A stretch of 64,000 nt of DNA, from positions 62,001 to 126,000 of the forward strand of contig NZ_SWAR01000006.1 of assembly GCF_006386545.1 (NCBI RefSeq), read 5' to 3'. How positions within the stretch are numbered: the stretch's first letter is position 1; each line of letters opens with the position of its first letter. The notes under the pieces are model-generated. The model worked only from the letters and a program-made list of their open reading frames with translations. It had not been told where the DNA came from and did no database searches. Position numbers and translations under genes: made by a program. The DNA is from Methylibium rhizosphaerae. Lineage in GTDB: Bacteria; Pseudomonadota; Gammaproteobacteria; Burkholderiales; Burkholderiaceae_C. This document shows positions 48,722-57,195 of this stretch, piece after piece.

Positions 48722-49045
48722 ATGCGCGCACCGCGCGCTTTCCAGTCAGACCCGGCGGCCCCCGTATTCAGAGGGCCGGCCACCAAAGGATTCAGCATTC
48801 ATACCGCCCTACAGGTCGGGAAGTACCTCGTTTCTCCCCTGATCCGCCGCGACGACGGCGGACGCTACACGGCTTCCGTGTCGATCCGCAGCGGTCGAGG
48901 AAGCATGACCCACGACCGCGTGATGCGTTTCGTGCCCGTTTTCGCCTCACGCGAGCAGGCGGCCCGTTTTGCCACGTCCCAGGCCCTCACCTGGATCGGC
49001 CAGCGCGCGCCTGCCCAAGCCCCATCCACCTTCACTCTGGAGTGA
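48722..49045 (+). CDS. Conserved hypothetical protein upstream of infA
   Basis: The product (107 residues from the ATG at 48722; a GTG at 48680 would add 14) has a conserved-looking core: [40 protein letters not shown] and [17 protein letters not shown] recall similar small proteins in Burkholderiales but no function. It ends 4 bp before infA, so the two are cotranscribed. Confidence 0.7.
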   Translation: MRAPRAFQSDPAAPVFRGPATKGFSIHTALQVGKYLVSPLIRRDDGGRYTASVSIRSGRGSMTHDRVMRFVPVFASREQAARFATSQALTWIGQRAPAQAPSTFTLE

Positions 49046-49049
49046 CCGC

Positions 49050-49316
49050 ATGGCCAAGGAAGAACTCATCGAGATGCACGGCGTCGTGAACGAGATCCTG
49101 CCGGACTCGCGCTTTCGCGTGACGCTCGAAAACGGGCATCAGCTGGTCGCCTACACCGGCGGCAAGATGCGCAAGCACCACATCCGCATCCTGGCCGGCG
49201 ACAGCGTGTCGCTGGAACTCTCGCCCTACGACCTCACCAAGGGCCGCATCACCTTCCGCCATCTCGACCGGCGAAGCGCTGCTGCGCCCTCCACCCCGCG
49301 GGCACCGCGCCGATGA
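49050..49316 (+). CDS. infA: Translation initiation factor IF-1 (likely second copy)
   Basis: The 88-residue protein is IF-1 ([48 protein letters not shown]) with an extra 15-residue Ala/Pro/Arg-rich tail beyond the usual 72 residues. Betaproteobacteria often carry one infA in the ribosomal-protein cluster and another elsewhere. The location beside a cold-shock gene, not ribosomal genes, suggests this is the second copy. Cytosolic; it sits in the ribosomal A site during initiation. Confidence 0.93.
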   Translation: MAKEELIEMHGVVNEILPDSRFRVTLENGHQLVAYTGGKMRKHHIRILAGDSVSLELSPYDLTKGRITFRHLDRRSAAAPSTPRAPRR

Positions 49317-49353
49317 ACCTGCATCGCGACGACGCCCATTCATTTCCCGCATT

Positions 49354-49375
49354 CAGCCTCCCTGTCAGGAGGCTG
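49354..49375 (+). promoter_or_regulatory. Stem-loop in the cold-shock gene leader
   Basis: CAGCCTCC (49354-49361) pairs perfectly with GGAGGCTG (49368-49375) around CTGTCA. A run of six Ts follows at 49404-49409. It may be the infA terminator or part of the structured leader typical of cold-shock mRNAs. Confidence 0.45.
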
Positions 49376-49435
49376 CTGACCCGCACCGGCCAAAGCTGGG
49401 GCATTTTTTCAACGCATCCAGCAAGGATCGACGAC

Positions 49436-49645
49436 ATGACGACTGAAACCGGCACTGTGAAATGGTTCAACGAAAGCAAGGGCTTCGGCTTCATTGCCCC
49501 CGACAACGGCGGCAAGGACCTGTTCGCCCACTTCAAGGAGATCCAGGGCACGGGCTTCAAGGTGCTGACTGAAAACCAGCGCGTGGAGTTCGAGGTGACC
49601 CAGGGCCAAAAAGGCCCCCAGGCCTCGCGCATCCGCGCCCTCTGA
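49436..49645 (+). CDS. Cold-shock domain protein (CspA family)
   Basis: The 69-residue protein has both RNA-binding motifs: KGFGFI (RNP1) and DLFAHF (RNP2, in place of VFVHF), in an otherwise standard cold-shock domain ([19 protein letters not shown]). It binds single-stranded nucleic acid and acts as an RNA chaperone. The leader between infA and this gene is 119 nt, with a stem-loop. A strong terminator follows. Confidence 0.95.
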   Translation: MTTETGTVKWFNESKGFGFIAPDNGGKDLFAHFKEIQGTGFKVLTENQRVEFEVTQGQKGPQASRIRAL

Positions 49646-49696
49646 CTCTGACGCACGCCGGGGCCTCGCGCCCCGTTCGTGCTGCCAGATGAGAAG

Positions 49697-49733
49697 AACA
49701 CCCTGCGCTCACACCGCAGGGTGTTTTGCTTTC
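49697..49733 (+). terminator. Rho-independent terminator after the cold-shock gene
   Basis: A perfect 11-bp stem (49697-49707 with 49715-49725) with a 7-nt loop is followed by TTGCTTTC. The tail TTTGCTTTCAGGC matches that of the ATP synthase terminator. It also ends at the stop codon of the converging oxidoreductase gene. Confidence 0.9.
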
Positions 49734-50763
49734 AGGCCGCCACCTGCACCACCAGCTTGCCGAAGTTGCGTCCCTGCAGCAGGCCGATGAAGGCCTGCGG
49801 TGCGTTCTCCAGCCCTTCGACCCGGTCTTCGCGCGGCTTCACGAGGCCGGCCTCGAGCCAGCGGCTCATCTCGCGGCGGAACGCTTCGAAACGCTCGCCG
49901 TAGTGGTCGAGGATGATGAAGCCCTGCAGGCGCACCCGCTTCTGCAGCACGGCGGCCAGCAGCTGCGGCAGCCGGTTGGGGCCTCCGGGCAGCACGCTCT
50001 CGTTGTAGTGCGCGATGAAGCCGCACACCGGCACCCGCGCGCCGAGGTTGAGCCGCGGCAGCACCGCCTCGAGCACCGCGCCGCCCACGTTCTCGAAGTA
50101 CACGTCGATGCCTTGCGGGCAGGCGGCGCCGAGCTGCTGCTCGAAGTCGGGCGCATGGCGGTCGATGCAGGCATCGAAGCCGAGCACTTCGATGGCATGG
50201 CGGCATTTGTCGGCGCCGCCGGCAATGCCCACCACGCGCGCGCCCTTCAGCTTCGCGATCTGCCCGACCACCGAGCCCACCGCGCCGGTGGCGGCGGCCA
50301 CCACCACCGTCTCGCCGGGCTTCGGCTGGCCGATGTCGTGCAGGCCGACCCAGGCGGTGAATCCGGGCATGCCCAGCGCGCCGAGCGCGAGCGACGGTTG
50401 CGCCATGTCGCCCAGCGGCAGCAGGTCGGTGCCATCGGACAGCGCGTAGTCCTGCCAGCCCGCGTTGGCGAGCACGAGGTCGCCCTCGCGCCAGCGGGTG
50501 TGGCGCGAGGCGGCCACGCGGCTCACCGTGCCGCCCACCATGGCGGCGCCCAGCGGCACCGGCGGCGCATAGCCGGGGCCGGTGGGCTCCATCAGGTTGC
50601 GCATGTAGGGGTCGAGCGACAGGTGCAGCGTGCGCAGCAGCACCTGCCCGTCGGCCGGTGTCGGGGCCGGCTGGGTTTCGAGGCGGAAGTCCTGCAGCGC
50701 GGGCAGGCCCTGCGGGTGCGCGGCCAGCACGATGCGGCGGTTGAGGGTATCGGCCGTGGACAT
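49732..50763 (-). CDS. NADP-dependent oxidoreductase, MDR/CurA-like
   Basis: The 343-residue protein is a zinc-free medium-chain reductase: LSLDPYMRNLM near residue 50, the glycine-rich nucleotide site AAATGAVGSVVGQIAKLKGA and the late CGFIAHYNE segment. The group includes leukotriene B4 dehydrogenase and CurA-type enone reductases, which reduce activated double bonds with NADPH. It lies 23 bp downstream of the MFS transporter gene on the same strand and probably shares its AraC control. Confidence 0.9.
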   Translation of the reverse strand: MSTADTLNRRIVLAAHPQGLPALQDFRLETQPAPTPADGQVLLRTLHLSLDPYMRNLMEPTGPGYAPPVPLGAAMVGGTVSRVAASRHTRWREGDLVLANAGWQDYALSDGTDLLPLGDMAQPSLALGALGMPGFTAWVGLHDIGQPKPGETVVVAAATGAVGSVVGQIAKLKGARVVGIAGGADKCRHAIEVLGFDACIDRHAPDFEQQLGAACPQGIDVYFENVGGAVLEAVLPRLNLGARVPVCGFIAHYNESVLPGGPNRLPQLLAAVLQKRVRLQGFIILDHYGERFEAFRREMSRWLEAGLVKPREDRVEGLENAPQAFIGLLQGRNFGKLVVQVAA

Positions 50764-50786
50764 GGGGGTCTCCTTCCTGGGCAGGT

Positions 50787-52001
50787 TCAGGCCCGCGCCG
50801 GGCGCGGCCCGTAGCGCAGCGTGAGCACGGTGCCGAGCGCGAGGGCGGCCGCCGCAAAGGCGGGTCCGCCGAGGGCGCCGATGTGATCGACCAGCAGGCC
50901 GCCGCCCACTGCGCCGCTGGCGATGGCCACCTGGAACGCCGCCACCAGCAGCCCGCCGGCGCCTTCGGCCTGGTCGGGCGCGGCCCGCACGATCCAGGTC
51001 TGGAAGCCGACCGGGAAGGCGCCGAACGCAAAGCCCCACAGGGCCACGGCCACCGCCGTCACCACCGCCGAGCTGCCCGCGACCAGCAGGCTGGCCGCCA
51101 GCACCGCGATCACCGCGCCGCCCGCGACGATGGCGTGGCGCTCGCTGCGTTCGGCGATCAGCCCGCCGGCGAAGTTGCCGAAGAAGCCGCCGATGCCGTA
51201 GCCCAGCAGCACAGCCGAGATCGCGCTCACCGACAGGTGGGTCACGTCTTCCATCAGTGGGCGGATGTAGGTGAAGCCGGCGAAGTGGCCCGAGATGACG
51301 AGCAGCACCGCCAGCAGCGCCACGCGCACGCCCGGGCGGGCCAGCAGCCGGCCCAGCACGCGCAGGTCCGGGTTGTCGCGCGGCGGCAGCGCGGGCAGCG
51401 TGAGCCACTGGAAGACCAGCGTCAGCACGCTCACCACCCCGGCGGCCACGAAGGCGCTGCGCCAGCCCCACAGGTCGCCCATCCACGCGCCCACGGGTGC
51501 GGCGCAGACGGTGGCCACCGACACGCCGGTGAGCACCACCGACATCGCCCGCGCGAACAGCGTCTCGGGCACCAGCCGCATTGCCAGCGCCGCGGCCATC
51601 GACCAGAAGCCGCCGAGCGCCACGCCGAGCATCACCCGCGCTGCCAGCAGTACCGCAAAGCTGTCGGCAGTGGCCGCCATCAGGTTGGACAGCACCAGCA
51701 GCAGCGTGAGGGCGAGCAGCACCGCCTTGCGGTCGAAGCGCCGGGTGAGCAGCGGAATCGAGGGCGCGGCCACCGCGCCCACCAGTGCGGTGGCCGTCAC
51801 CGCCTGGCCCGCGGCACCGGCGGAGATGCCGAGGTCGGTGGCCATGGCGGTGAGCAGGCTGGCCGGCAGGAACTCGGCCGTGACCAGGCCGAAGACGCCG
51901 AGCGCAAGCGACACGACGGCCGGCCAGCGCGCCGGGTTGGCGGGCGCGCAGGCGGCCGAGGCCGCGGCGTCGAGGCTTTGGGAGCAGGAGGTGGCAGACA
52001 C
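50787..52001 (-). CDS. MFS transporter (drug/sugar efflux type)
   Basis: The 404-residue protein has about twelve hydrophobic segments, with the motif A region PLLTRRFDRKAVLL between segments 2 and 3 and VVLTGVSVATVCAAPVG as the motif C-like stretch. This matches the AraJ/YdhP-like efflux group. It is divergent from an AraC-type regulator 77 bp away and upstream of an enone-type reductase. The trio may deal with a toxic or signalling compound; the substrate is unknown. Confidence 0.88.
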   Translation of the reverse strand: MSATSCSQSLDAAASAACAPANPARWPAVVSLALGVFGLVTAEFLPASLLTAMATDLGISAGAAGQAVTATALVGAVAAPSIPLLTRRFDRKAVLLALTLLLVLSNLMAATADSFAVLLAARVMLGVALGGFWSMAAALAMRLVPETLFARAMSVVLTGVSVATVCAAPVGAWMGDLWGWRSAFVAAGVVSVLTLVFQWLTLPALPPRDNPDLRVLGRLLARPGVRVALLAVLLVISGHFAGFTYIRPLMEDVTHLSVSAISAVLLGYGIGGFFGNFAGGLIAERSERHAIVAGGAVIAVLAASLLVAGSSAVVTAVAVALWGFAFGAFPVGFQTWIVRAAPDQAEGAGGLLVAAFQVAIASGAVGGGLLVDHIGALGGPAFAAAALALGTVLTLRYGPRPARA

Positions 52002-52035
52002 TTTGGGCGTAGGGAAAGTGAATCGGAGCGGGCAG

Positions 52036-52047
52036 CTTATGGATAAG
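52036..52047. promoter_or_regulatory. Inverted repeat between the AraC and MFS genes
   Basis: CTTAT-GG-ATAAG is a perfect 5-bp inverted repeat in the 77-bp divergent gap. It could be the AraC-type regulator's site or overlap a -10 element for the MFS gene. The assignment is inferred from position. Confidence 0.4.
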
Positions 52048-52078
52048 ATGCCGGCGTTTCCATGTTGGAAGAGCCGAA

Positions 52079-53056
52079 ATGCTTGACCATTCGTCCGAAG
52101 ATCCCATCTCCCGCGGCCCCGATGCCCTGACCCAGATCCTGCTGGGCCTGCGGCTCGATGGCGTCGAATACGGCCGCTGCCGGCTGCCCAGGCCCTGGGC
52201 GGTCGCCTTTCCGGCGCAGCGCTCGGCCCGTTTCCACTTCGTGGCGCACGGCGTGAGCTGGCTGCGCACCCAGCAGTCGGCCGACTGGCTGCGCCTGAAC
52301 CCCGGCGATGCGGTGCTGCTGCCGCGGGGCAGCTTCCACATCATGGCCAGCGAGCCGGACGTGCCGGCGGTGGACATCGACTCGCTCGCGCGGGTGGCGG
52401 TGTCCGACAACATCTACCTGGTGGGCAGTGGCGACCGGGCTGCCGTGGCTGAGGGCGAGGTGGCCGACGTGATGTTCTGCGGCGCGCTGCGCTTCAACCT
52501 CGACCCGATGCACCCGCTGGTGGCGATGATGCCGGAGGTGATGCGCGCCGGAGAGCTGGCCCAGCGCGATGCCACCGTGCCGGCGTTGCTGGAGGCCATG
52601 GAGCGTGAGATGGCGCTCGACCGGGTGGGTGCCTGCGGCATCCTCGCGCGGCTGGCCGACGTGCTGGCCGCGAGCATCATCCGCGCCTGGGTCGAATGCG
52701 GCTGCAGCGACTCGACCGGCTGGGTGGCGGCGGTGCGCTGCCCCAGGGTCGGCAAGGTGCTGGCAGCCATCCATGCCGACCCGTCGCGCGACTGGAGCGT
52801 TCCGGCGCTGGCCGAGTTGATGGGCGCCTCGCGCTCGACCTTTGCCGAGGCCTTCACCCGCACGGTCGGCGAGAGCCCGGCAAAGTATGTGGCCAAGGTG
52901 AAGATGTTCCAGGCTCGCCGCTGGATCGAGCGCGAGGGCGTGCGCGTCTCGGTGGCTGCCAACCGGCTCGGCTATGACTCGGAGGCCTCCTTCAGCCGCG
53001 CCTTCAAGCGCATCCTCGGCCACCCGCCGAGCGCGGCGCGGGCGCTCAGGCCCTAG
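52079..53056 (+). CDS. AraC-family transcriptional regulator (cupin sensor)
   Basis: The 325-residue protein has an N-terminal cupin-like domain (YGRCRLPRPWAVAFP, LNPGDAVLLPRGSFHIM) and a C-terminal double helix-turn-helix (WSVPALAELMGASRSTFAEA and VSVAANRLGYDSEASFSRAF). The cupin is the AraC_binding_2/Cupin_6 type often found beside efflux and oxidoreductase genes. It diverges from the MFS gene, its likely target. The next small gene follows after 5 bp. Confidence 0.9.
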   Translation: MLDHSSEDPISRGPDALTQILLGLRLDGVEYGRCRLPRPWAVAFPAQRSARFHFVAHGVSWLRTQQSADWLRLNPGDAVLLPRGSFHIMASEPDVPAVDIDSLARVAVSDNIYLVGSGDRAAVAEGEVADVMFCGALRFNLDPMHPLVAMMPEVMRAGELAQRDATVPALLEAMEREMALDRVGACGILARLADVLAASIIRAWVECGCSDSTGWVAAVRCPRVGKVLAAIHADPSRDWSVPALAELMGASRSTFAEAFTRTVGESPAKYVAKVKMFQARRWIEREGVRVSVAANRLGYDSEASFSRAFKRILGHPPSAARALRP

Positions 53057-53061
53057 CGTTC

Positions 53062-53367
53062 ATGCACTACCTCAGCTTCGACCTCATCGAAGGCTCCGAC
53101 GGCGTCAGCACCCTCGATGCCATGGCCTCGACCTCCGCCACGCAGCACGCCGCGGCGATGGCCGAGGCGCAGCAGGTGCTCGACTGGGCCTGGCAGCACT
53201 TCCCGCACAGCCACGGACCGGTGGACGAGGGCATGGACTGGGATCACGACCTGCAGGTCGGTGTCGAAGGCGAGGGGCGCTGGCACACGGTGACGCTCAC
53301 CTTGACCGGCTCGCCGCGTTTCGTCGAGGCGTTCCTGGCGGCATTCGGCGGCGACGAGCACGACTAG
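53062..53367 (+). CDS. Small hypothetical protein, 101 aa
   Basis: The product is acidic and histidine-containing (HYLSFDLIEGSDGVSTLDAM, HFPHSHGPVDEGMDWDHD), with a two-layer alpha/beta look and no signal peptide. It starts 5 bp after the AraC stop, so the genes are coupled. I recognise no family. Confidence 0.65.
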   Translation: MHYLSFDLIEGSDGVSTLDAMASTSATQHAAAMAEAQQVLDWAWQHFPHSHGPVDEGMDWDHDLQVGVEGEGRWHTVTLTLTGSPRFVEAFLAAFGGDEHD

Positions 53368-53494
53368 TTCACGCCGCGACAACCTTTATGAAGCATGAAC
53401 CAGGGCCGACCCTATGTAAGGAAAGATTAAGTCTCCTTAAAGTCGTCTGAATGAACGACACAGCCGGCGCATCAGCCGGCGGAGGAGACAAGGC

Positions 53495-54769
53495 ATGGAC
53501 AAGCGGATCCCTCGGGTGTGGGGCAGGGCGCGACAGTGGTGGTGCGCCGTCGGACTTGCCGCGGCGACCGCGGCCGCCGCCGCCGGCGAAGTGGAGGTGC
53601 TGCACTGGTGGACCTCGGGCGGCGAAGCCCGGGCGGTGGGCGAGCTCAAGCGCACGCTCGGCGAGCAGGGCCACGGCTGGCGCGACTTCGCGGTGCAGGG
53701 CGGCGGCGGCGACACGGCGATGAGCGTGCTGCGCTCGCGGGTGGCCAACGGCAACCCGCCGGCGGCGGCGCAGATCAAGGGGCCGGCCATCCAGGAATGG
53801 GGCCGCCTGGGCGTGCTGGCCAACCTCGACGACGTGGCCCAGCAGCAGAAATGGGACTCGCAGCTGCCCAAGGTGGTGGCCGACGTGATGAAGGTGAACG
53901 GCCACTACGTCGCGGTGCCGGTGAACGTGCACCGGGTCAACTGGCTGTGGATCAACCGCGACGCGCTGCGCCGGGTGAGCCAGCGCGCGCCGCAGACCTG
54001 GGACGAGTTCTTCTCGCTGGCCGAAAAGCTGCAGAAGGCCGGCATCACGCCGGTGGCCCATGGCGGCCAGCCGTGGCAGGAATTCACCACCTTCGAGACG
54101 GTGGTGCTGGGCGTGGGCGGCGCCGACTTCTACCGCCGTGCCTTCGTGCAGCTCGATGCCAAGGCGCTGCAGAGCGCCACGATGGAGAGTGCGCTCACCA
54201 CCTTCCGCCGCATCAAGGGCTACACCGACCGGAACGCGCCCGGGCGCGACTGGAACCAGGCCACCGCGATGGTCATCCGCGGCGAGGCGGCGATGCAGTT
54301 CATGGGCGACTGGGCCAAGGGCGAGTTCCTGGCCGCCGGCAAGGCGCCGGGTCGCGACTTCCTGTGCACCTCGGCGCCCGGCACAGAACGCGCCTACATC
54401 TTCAACATCGACAGCTTCGCGATGTTCCAGCTGAAGGGCGAGGCGGCGCAGCAGGCGCAGCGCGCGCTGGTGCGCTCGATCATGAGCCCGGCCTTCCAGG
54501 AGGTGTTCAACCTCAACAAGGGCTCCATCCCGGCAGTGAGCGGCGTCGACATGAAACGCTTCGACCTGTGCGGCCAGGAGTCGAGCGCCTACTTCGTGGC
54601 CACCGCCATGATCAACGCGCTGGTGCCTTCCATTGCCCACAAGATGGTCCAGCCGGCCGCCGTGGAAGACGCGATGAAGGATGCGGTGGCCGCGTTCTGG
54701 AACGACGACCGCACCACCAGCGCCGACACGATGAGCCGCTTCGTCGCGGCGGCCGCACGGAAGAAGTGA
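53495..54769 (+). CDS. ABC sugar-binding protein, MalE/GtsA type (no transporter partners)
   Basis: The 424-residue periplasmic protein has a signal peptide (ending AAAAAGE) and the family 1 binding-protein pattern, with EVLHWWTSGGEARAV at the start, PVNVHRVNWLWINRD and EAAMQFMGDWAKGEF. This resembles glucose/mannose-binding GtsA proteins. GGAGGAG precedes the ATG. The gap upstream has an inverted repeat TTAAG-TCTC-CTTAA (53427-53440). No permease or ATPase of this type is adjacent; the next transporter genes belong to a different class. Confidence 0.88.
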   Translation: MDKRIPRVWGRARQWWCAVGLAAATAAAAAGEVEVLHWWTSGGEARAVGELKRTLGEQGHGWRDFAVQGGGGDTAMSVLRSRVANGNPPAAAQIKGPAIQEWGRLGVLANLDDVAQQQKWDSQLPKVVADVMKVNGHYVAVPVNVHRVNWLWINRDALRRVSQRAPQTWDEFFSLAEKLQKAGITPVAHGGQPWQEFTTFETVVLGVGGADFYRRAFVQLDAKALQSATMESALTTFRRIKGYTDRNAPGRDWNQATAMVIRGEAAMQFMGDWAKGEFLAAGKAPGRDFLCTSAPGTERAYIFNIDSFAMFQLKGEAAQQAQRALVRSIMSPAFQEVFNLNKGSIPAVSGVDMKRFDLCGQESSAYFVATAMINALVPSIAHKMVQPAAVEDAMKDAVAAFWNDDRTTSADTMSRFVAAAARKK

Positions 54770-55100
54770 CCCGTCCGCAGCCCCGCAGCTGAGCAGTCCT
54801 GCACGCCGGCGCTCGCCGTGATGGGGGACCCCGGGCTAACACGCACCCGCGCCCAGGCCTTTGTCTCTAGAGTGTTCCTGATCGCAGACGCCGAGGGCGC
54901 CGGCTCGATTGGGGAGCCGGTTCGATCGGAGAGAGAGGGACCCTGGGGGATGCGCCTGCGTTTTGCTGCGCCTGAGGGGGCGTGACAATGGGGCGGGCGG
55001 TCGTGCAGTGCAAGCTGCACGACCGTCCCTGCTTCCTCCCTCACCCTGCTCAGGGCTTGCCCGCTGGCAGCGCGTCATGCGCTCACCACAATGCCGGCGC
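54770..55100. other. 331-bp gene-free stretch with stem-loops
   Basis: Two structures are visible: CCGGCTC (54900-54906) pairs with GAGCCGG (54914-54920), and a perfect 11-bp stem (54998-55008 with 55015-55025, TGCAAG loop) lies about 75 bp before the YhhN gene. A sequence like a tRNA T-loop near 54920 does not fold into a tRNA. I see no convincing reading frame. It may contain the SBP terminator, the next promoter or a small RNA. Confidence 0.4.
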
Positions 55101-55808
55101 ATGAACGAATCCACCACCTTGCCGGCGTCGCGCATGGGCAGCACCCGTGCCGCGGTGTGGCTGGCCGTTGCCACCATCACCTGCGCCTCGCTCACCGTGC
55201 TGGGCAATGAAACCGGCGCCCGCTGGCTCGCCTTCGTCTTCAAGCCGCTGGCCACCGTGCTGGTGATCGCCCATGCCGCTGGCAGCACCGGCGACACCGG
55301 CGTGCGGCGCCGCTGGGTGCTGGCCGGCCTGGTGCTTTCGCTGGCCGGCGACGTGGCCCTGCTGTGGCCGCAGCAGGGGTTCCTGCCCGGGCTCGTGGCC
55401 TTCCTGCTGGCGCACTTGTGCTACCTGGTCGCGTTCACCCGCGGCGTGCGCCTGGCCGCCCAGCCGCTGGCCTTCGCCGCCTACGCGCTGGTGGCCGGCG
55501 CCGTGCTGAGCTTCCTGTGGCCCGGCGTGCCGGCTCCGCTGCAACTGCCGGTGCTGGCATATGTGGTGGCACTCGCGGCGATGGCGGCCCAGGCCGCCTG
55601 CTGGTGGTGGCACGCCCGCGGCAGCGGTCTGGATGCACGGGCGCGGCTGGCTGCCCTGGGCGGTGCGCTGTTCGTGCTGTCCGACGCACTGCTGGCGACC
55701 GACAAGTTCCAGGGGCCGCTGCCGCATGCATCGGTCTGGGTCCTGTCCACCTATTGGCTGGCGCAGTGGCTGATCGCCAGCAGCCTCGCAGCGCCACCGC
55801 GCCGCTGA
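55101..55808 (+). CDS. YhhN/TMEM86-family membrane protein
   Basis: The 235-residue protein has about eight hydrophobic segments and the family core KPLATVLVIAHA, SLAGDVALLWP and LFVLSDALLATDKF, whose conserved acidic residues lie in membrane segments. TMEM86 members are lysoplasmalogenases; bacterial YhhN function is not settled. A CACAAT element ends 8 nt before the ATG, with no Shine-Dalgarno visible. Confidence 0.85.
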   Translation: MNESTTLPASRMGSTRAAVWLAVATITCASLTVLGNETGARWLAFVFKPLATVLVIAHAAGSTGDTGVRRRWVLAGLVLSLAGDVALLWPQQGFLPGLVAFLLAHLCYLVAFTRGVRLAAQPLAFAAYALVAGAVLSFLWPGVPAPLQLPVLAYVVALAAMAAQAACWWWHARGSGLDARARLAALGGALFVLSDALLATDKFQGPLPHASVWVLSTYWLAQWLIASSLAAPPRR

Positions 55809-55864
55809 CCGAGCTTCAATTTCCCCGCCTCCTGCTTCGGCCTGCAATTGGTCGAAGATCAGTC

Positions 55865-55893
55865 TTGAGCAGCCGAAGTCGGCTTCCTACGAT
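55865..55893 (+). promoter_or_regulatory. Promoter of the ROK/sugar ABC operon with palindrome in the spacer
   Basis: TTGAGC (55865-55870) and TACGAT (55888-55893) are spaced by exactly 17 bp. The spacer contains the perfect palindrome AGCCGA-AG-TCGGCT (55871-55884). A repressor bound there would block polymerase, and the first gene downstream encodes a ROK-type regulator, so autoregulation is the simplest reading. Inferred, not shown. Confidence 0.6.
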
Positions 55894-55940
55894 GGCGTCG
55901 CCCGAGCCGCGCAGACGGCCAGGCGCAGGAGACAACAACC

Positions 55941-57176
55941 GTGGTGATCCGCTGGGACGACTTGTCGCCGGGCGAGCTCGCCGTGCTGGAGGCCGTGTTC
56001 TGGTCGTCCGGCGCGTCGCGTTCGGAGCTGGCTGAACGATCCGCCTTTTCCAAGAGCAAGGCCAACGGCGCCGTGGCAGGCCTGGTCGAGCGCGGCCTGC
56101 TCGACGAGACCGGCCCGCAGGCCTCTTCCGGCGGGCGTCGCCCCGAGACGTTGCGCCTGGCCCGCAGCATGGGCGTGCTGGTCGGCGTGGACCTGGGCGC
56201 CACCAGCATGGACGTGGCGGTGCTCGCGCCCGACCTCACCGTGCTGGCCCACCATGGCGAGCCGGCCGACGTGCTGGCCGGCCCGGGTGTGATGCTCTCC
56301 CGCGTGCGCGAAGTGCTGCGCGACCTGCTCAAGCGCTGCGGCGTCGGCCGCGAGCGGGTGCTGGGCATCGGCATGGGTGTGCCCGGCCCGGTGGAATTCG
56401 AAAGCGGCCTGCTGGTGAACCCGCCGCTCATGCCCGGCTGGGAAGGCTTCTCGATCCGCGACTACCTGCGCGACGAATACGCGGCGCCGGCCTTCATCGA
56501 CAACGACGTGAACCTCATGGCGCTGGGCGAGCTTTGGCGGCTGCACCGCGGGCTGCCCAACTTCCTGGTGTTCAAGGTGGGCACCGGCATCGGCTGCGGC
56601 ATCGTCTGCCACGGCGAGGTGTACCGGGGAGCCGACGGCTCCGCCGGCGACGTGGGCCACATCTGCGTGGACCCGCACGGCCCGCGCTGCCGCTGCGGCA
56701 ACCTGGGCTGCGTGGAGGCCCTGGCCGCCGGCCCCGCCATCGCCAGCATGGCGACCGAGGCCGCACAGGCCGGTGAAAGCCGCCTGCTGGCGAAGATGCT
56801 GGCCGAGCAGGGCCAGCTCACGCCGCTCGACGTGGACCAGGCGAGCCGCACCGGCGACGCGGCGGCCAACGCGATCATCCAGCGCGCCGGCGGCTACATC
56901 GGCCAGATGCTCGCGTCGGTGGTGAACTTCTTCAACCCGTCGCACGTGTTCATCGGCGGCGGCGTCTCGCGCATGGGGCCGCTGCTGCTGGCGTCCATCC
57001 GCCAGAGCGTCTACCACCGCTCGCTGGCCCTGTCGACACGGCACCTCGAGATCCAGTACGCGCCGCTCGGCGAACGGGCGGGCGTCATCGGCGCCGGCGT
57101 GCTGGCGCTGCAGGAGACGATGCGCCGCCGCGGGCGCGTGGAGGCGGTGGCACCTCTGCGCCTGCGCGGTGAATGA
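55941..57176 (+). CDS. ROK-family transcriptional regulator (NagC/XylR type)
   Basis: The 411-residue protein starts with GTG (AGGAGACAAC upstream). A winged helix (ASRSELAERSAFSKSKANGA) is followed by a ROK domain with VDLGATSMDVAV, FIDNDVN and the zinc motif CRCGNLGCVE. ROK repressors release DNA when they bind a sugar. It heads an operon of transporter and catabolic genes, so the imported sugar or its derivative is the expected inducer. The operator is probably the palindrome in the promoter spacer. Confidence 0.92.
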   Translation: MVIRWDDLSPGELAVLEAVFWSSGASRSELAERSAFSKSKANGAVAGLVERGLLDETGPQASSGGRRPETLRLARSMGVLVGVDLGATSMDVAVLAPDLTVLAHHGEPADVLAGPGVMLSRVREVLRDLLKRCGVGRERVLGIGMGVPGPVEFESGLLVNPPLMPGWEGFSIRDYLRDEYAAPAFIDNDVNLMALGELWRLHRGLPNFLVFKVGTGIGCGIVCHGEVYRGADGSAGDVGHICVDPHGPRCRCGNLGCVEALAAGPAIASMATEAAQAGESRLLAKMLAEQGQLTPLDVDQASRTGDAAANAIIQRAGGYIGQMLASVVNFFNPSHVFIGGGVSRMGPLLLASIRQSVYHRSLALSTRHLEIQYAPLGERAGVIGAGVLALQETMRRRGRVEAVAPLRLRGE

Positions 57177-57195
57177 ATTCAAACGCCGAACCCCG

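Noticed and set aside
54900-54935. Possible tRNA because of GGTTCGATC next to a stem
   Set aside because: The T-arm does not pair and no acceptor, D or anticodon arms can be folded.
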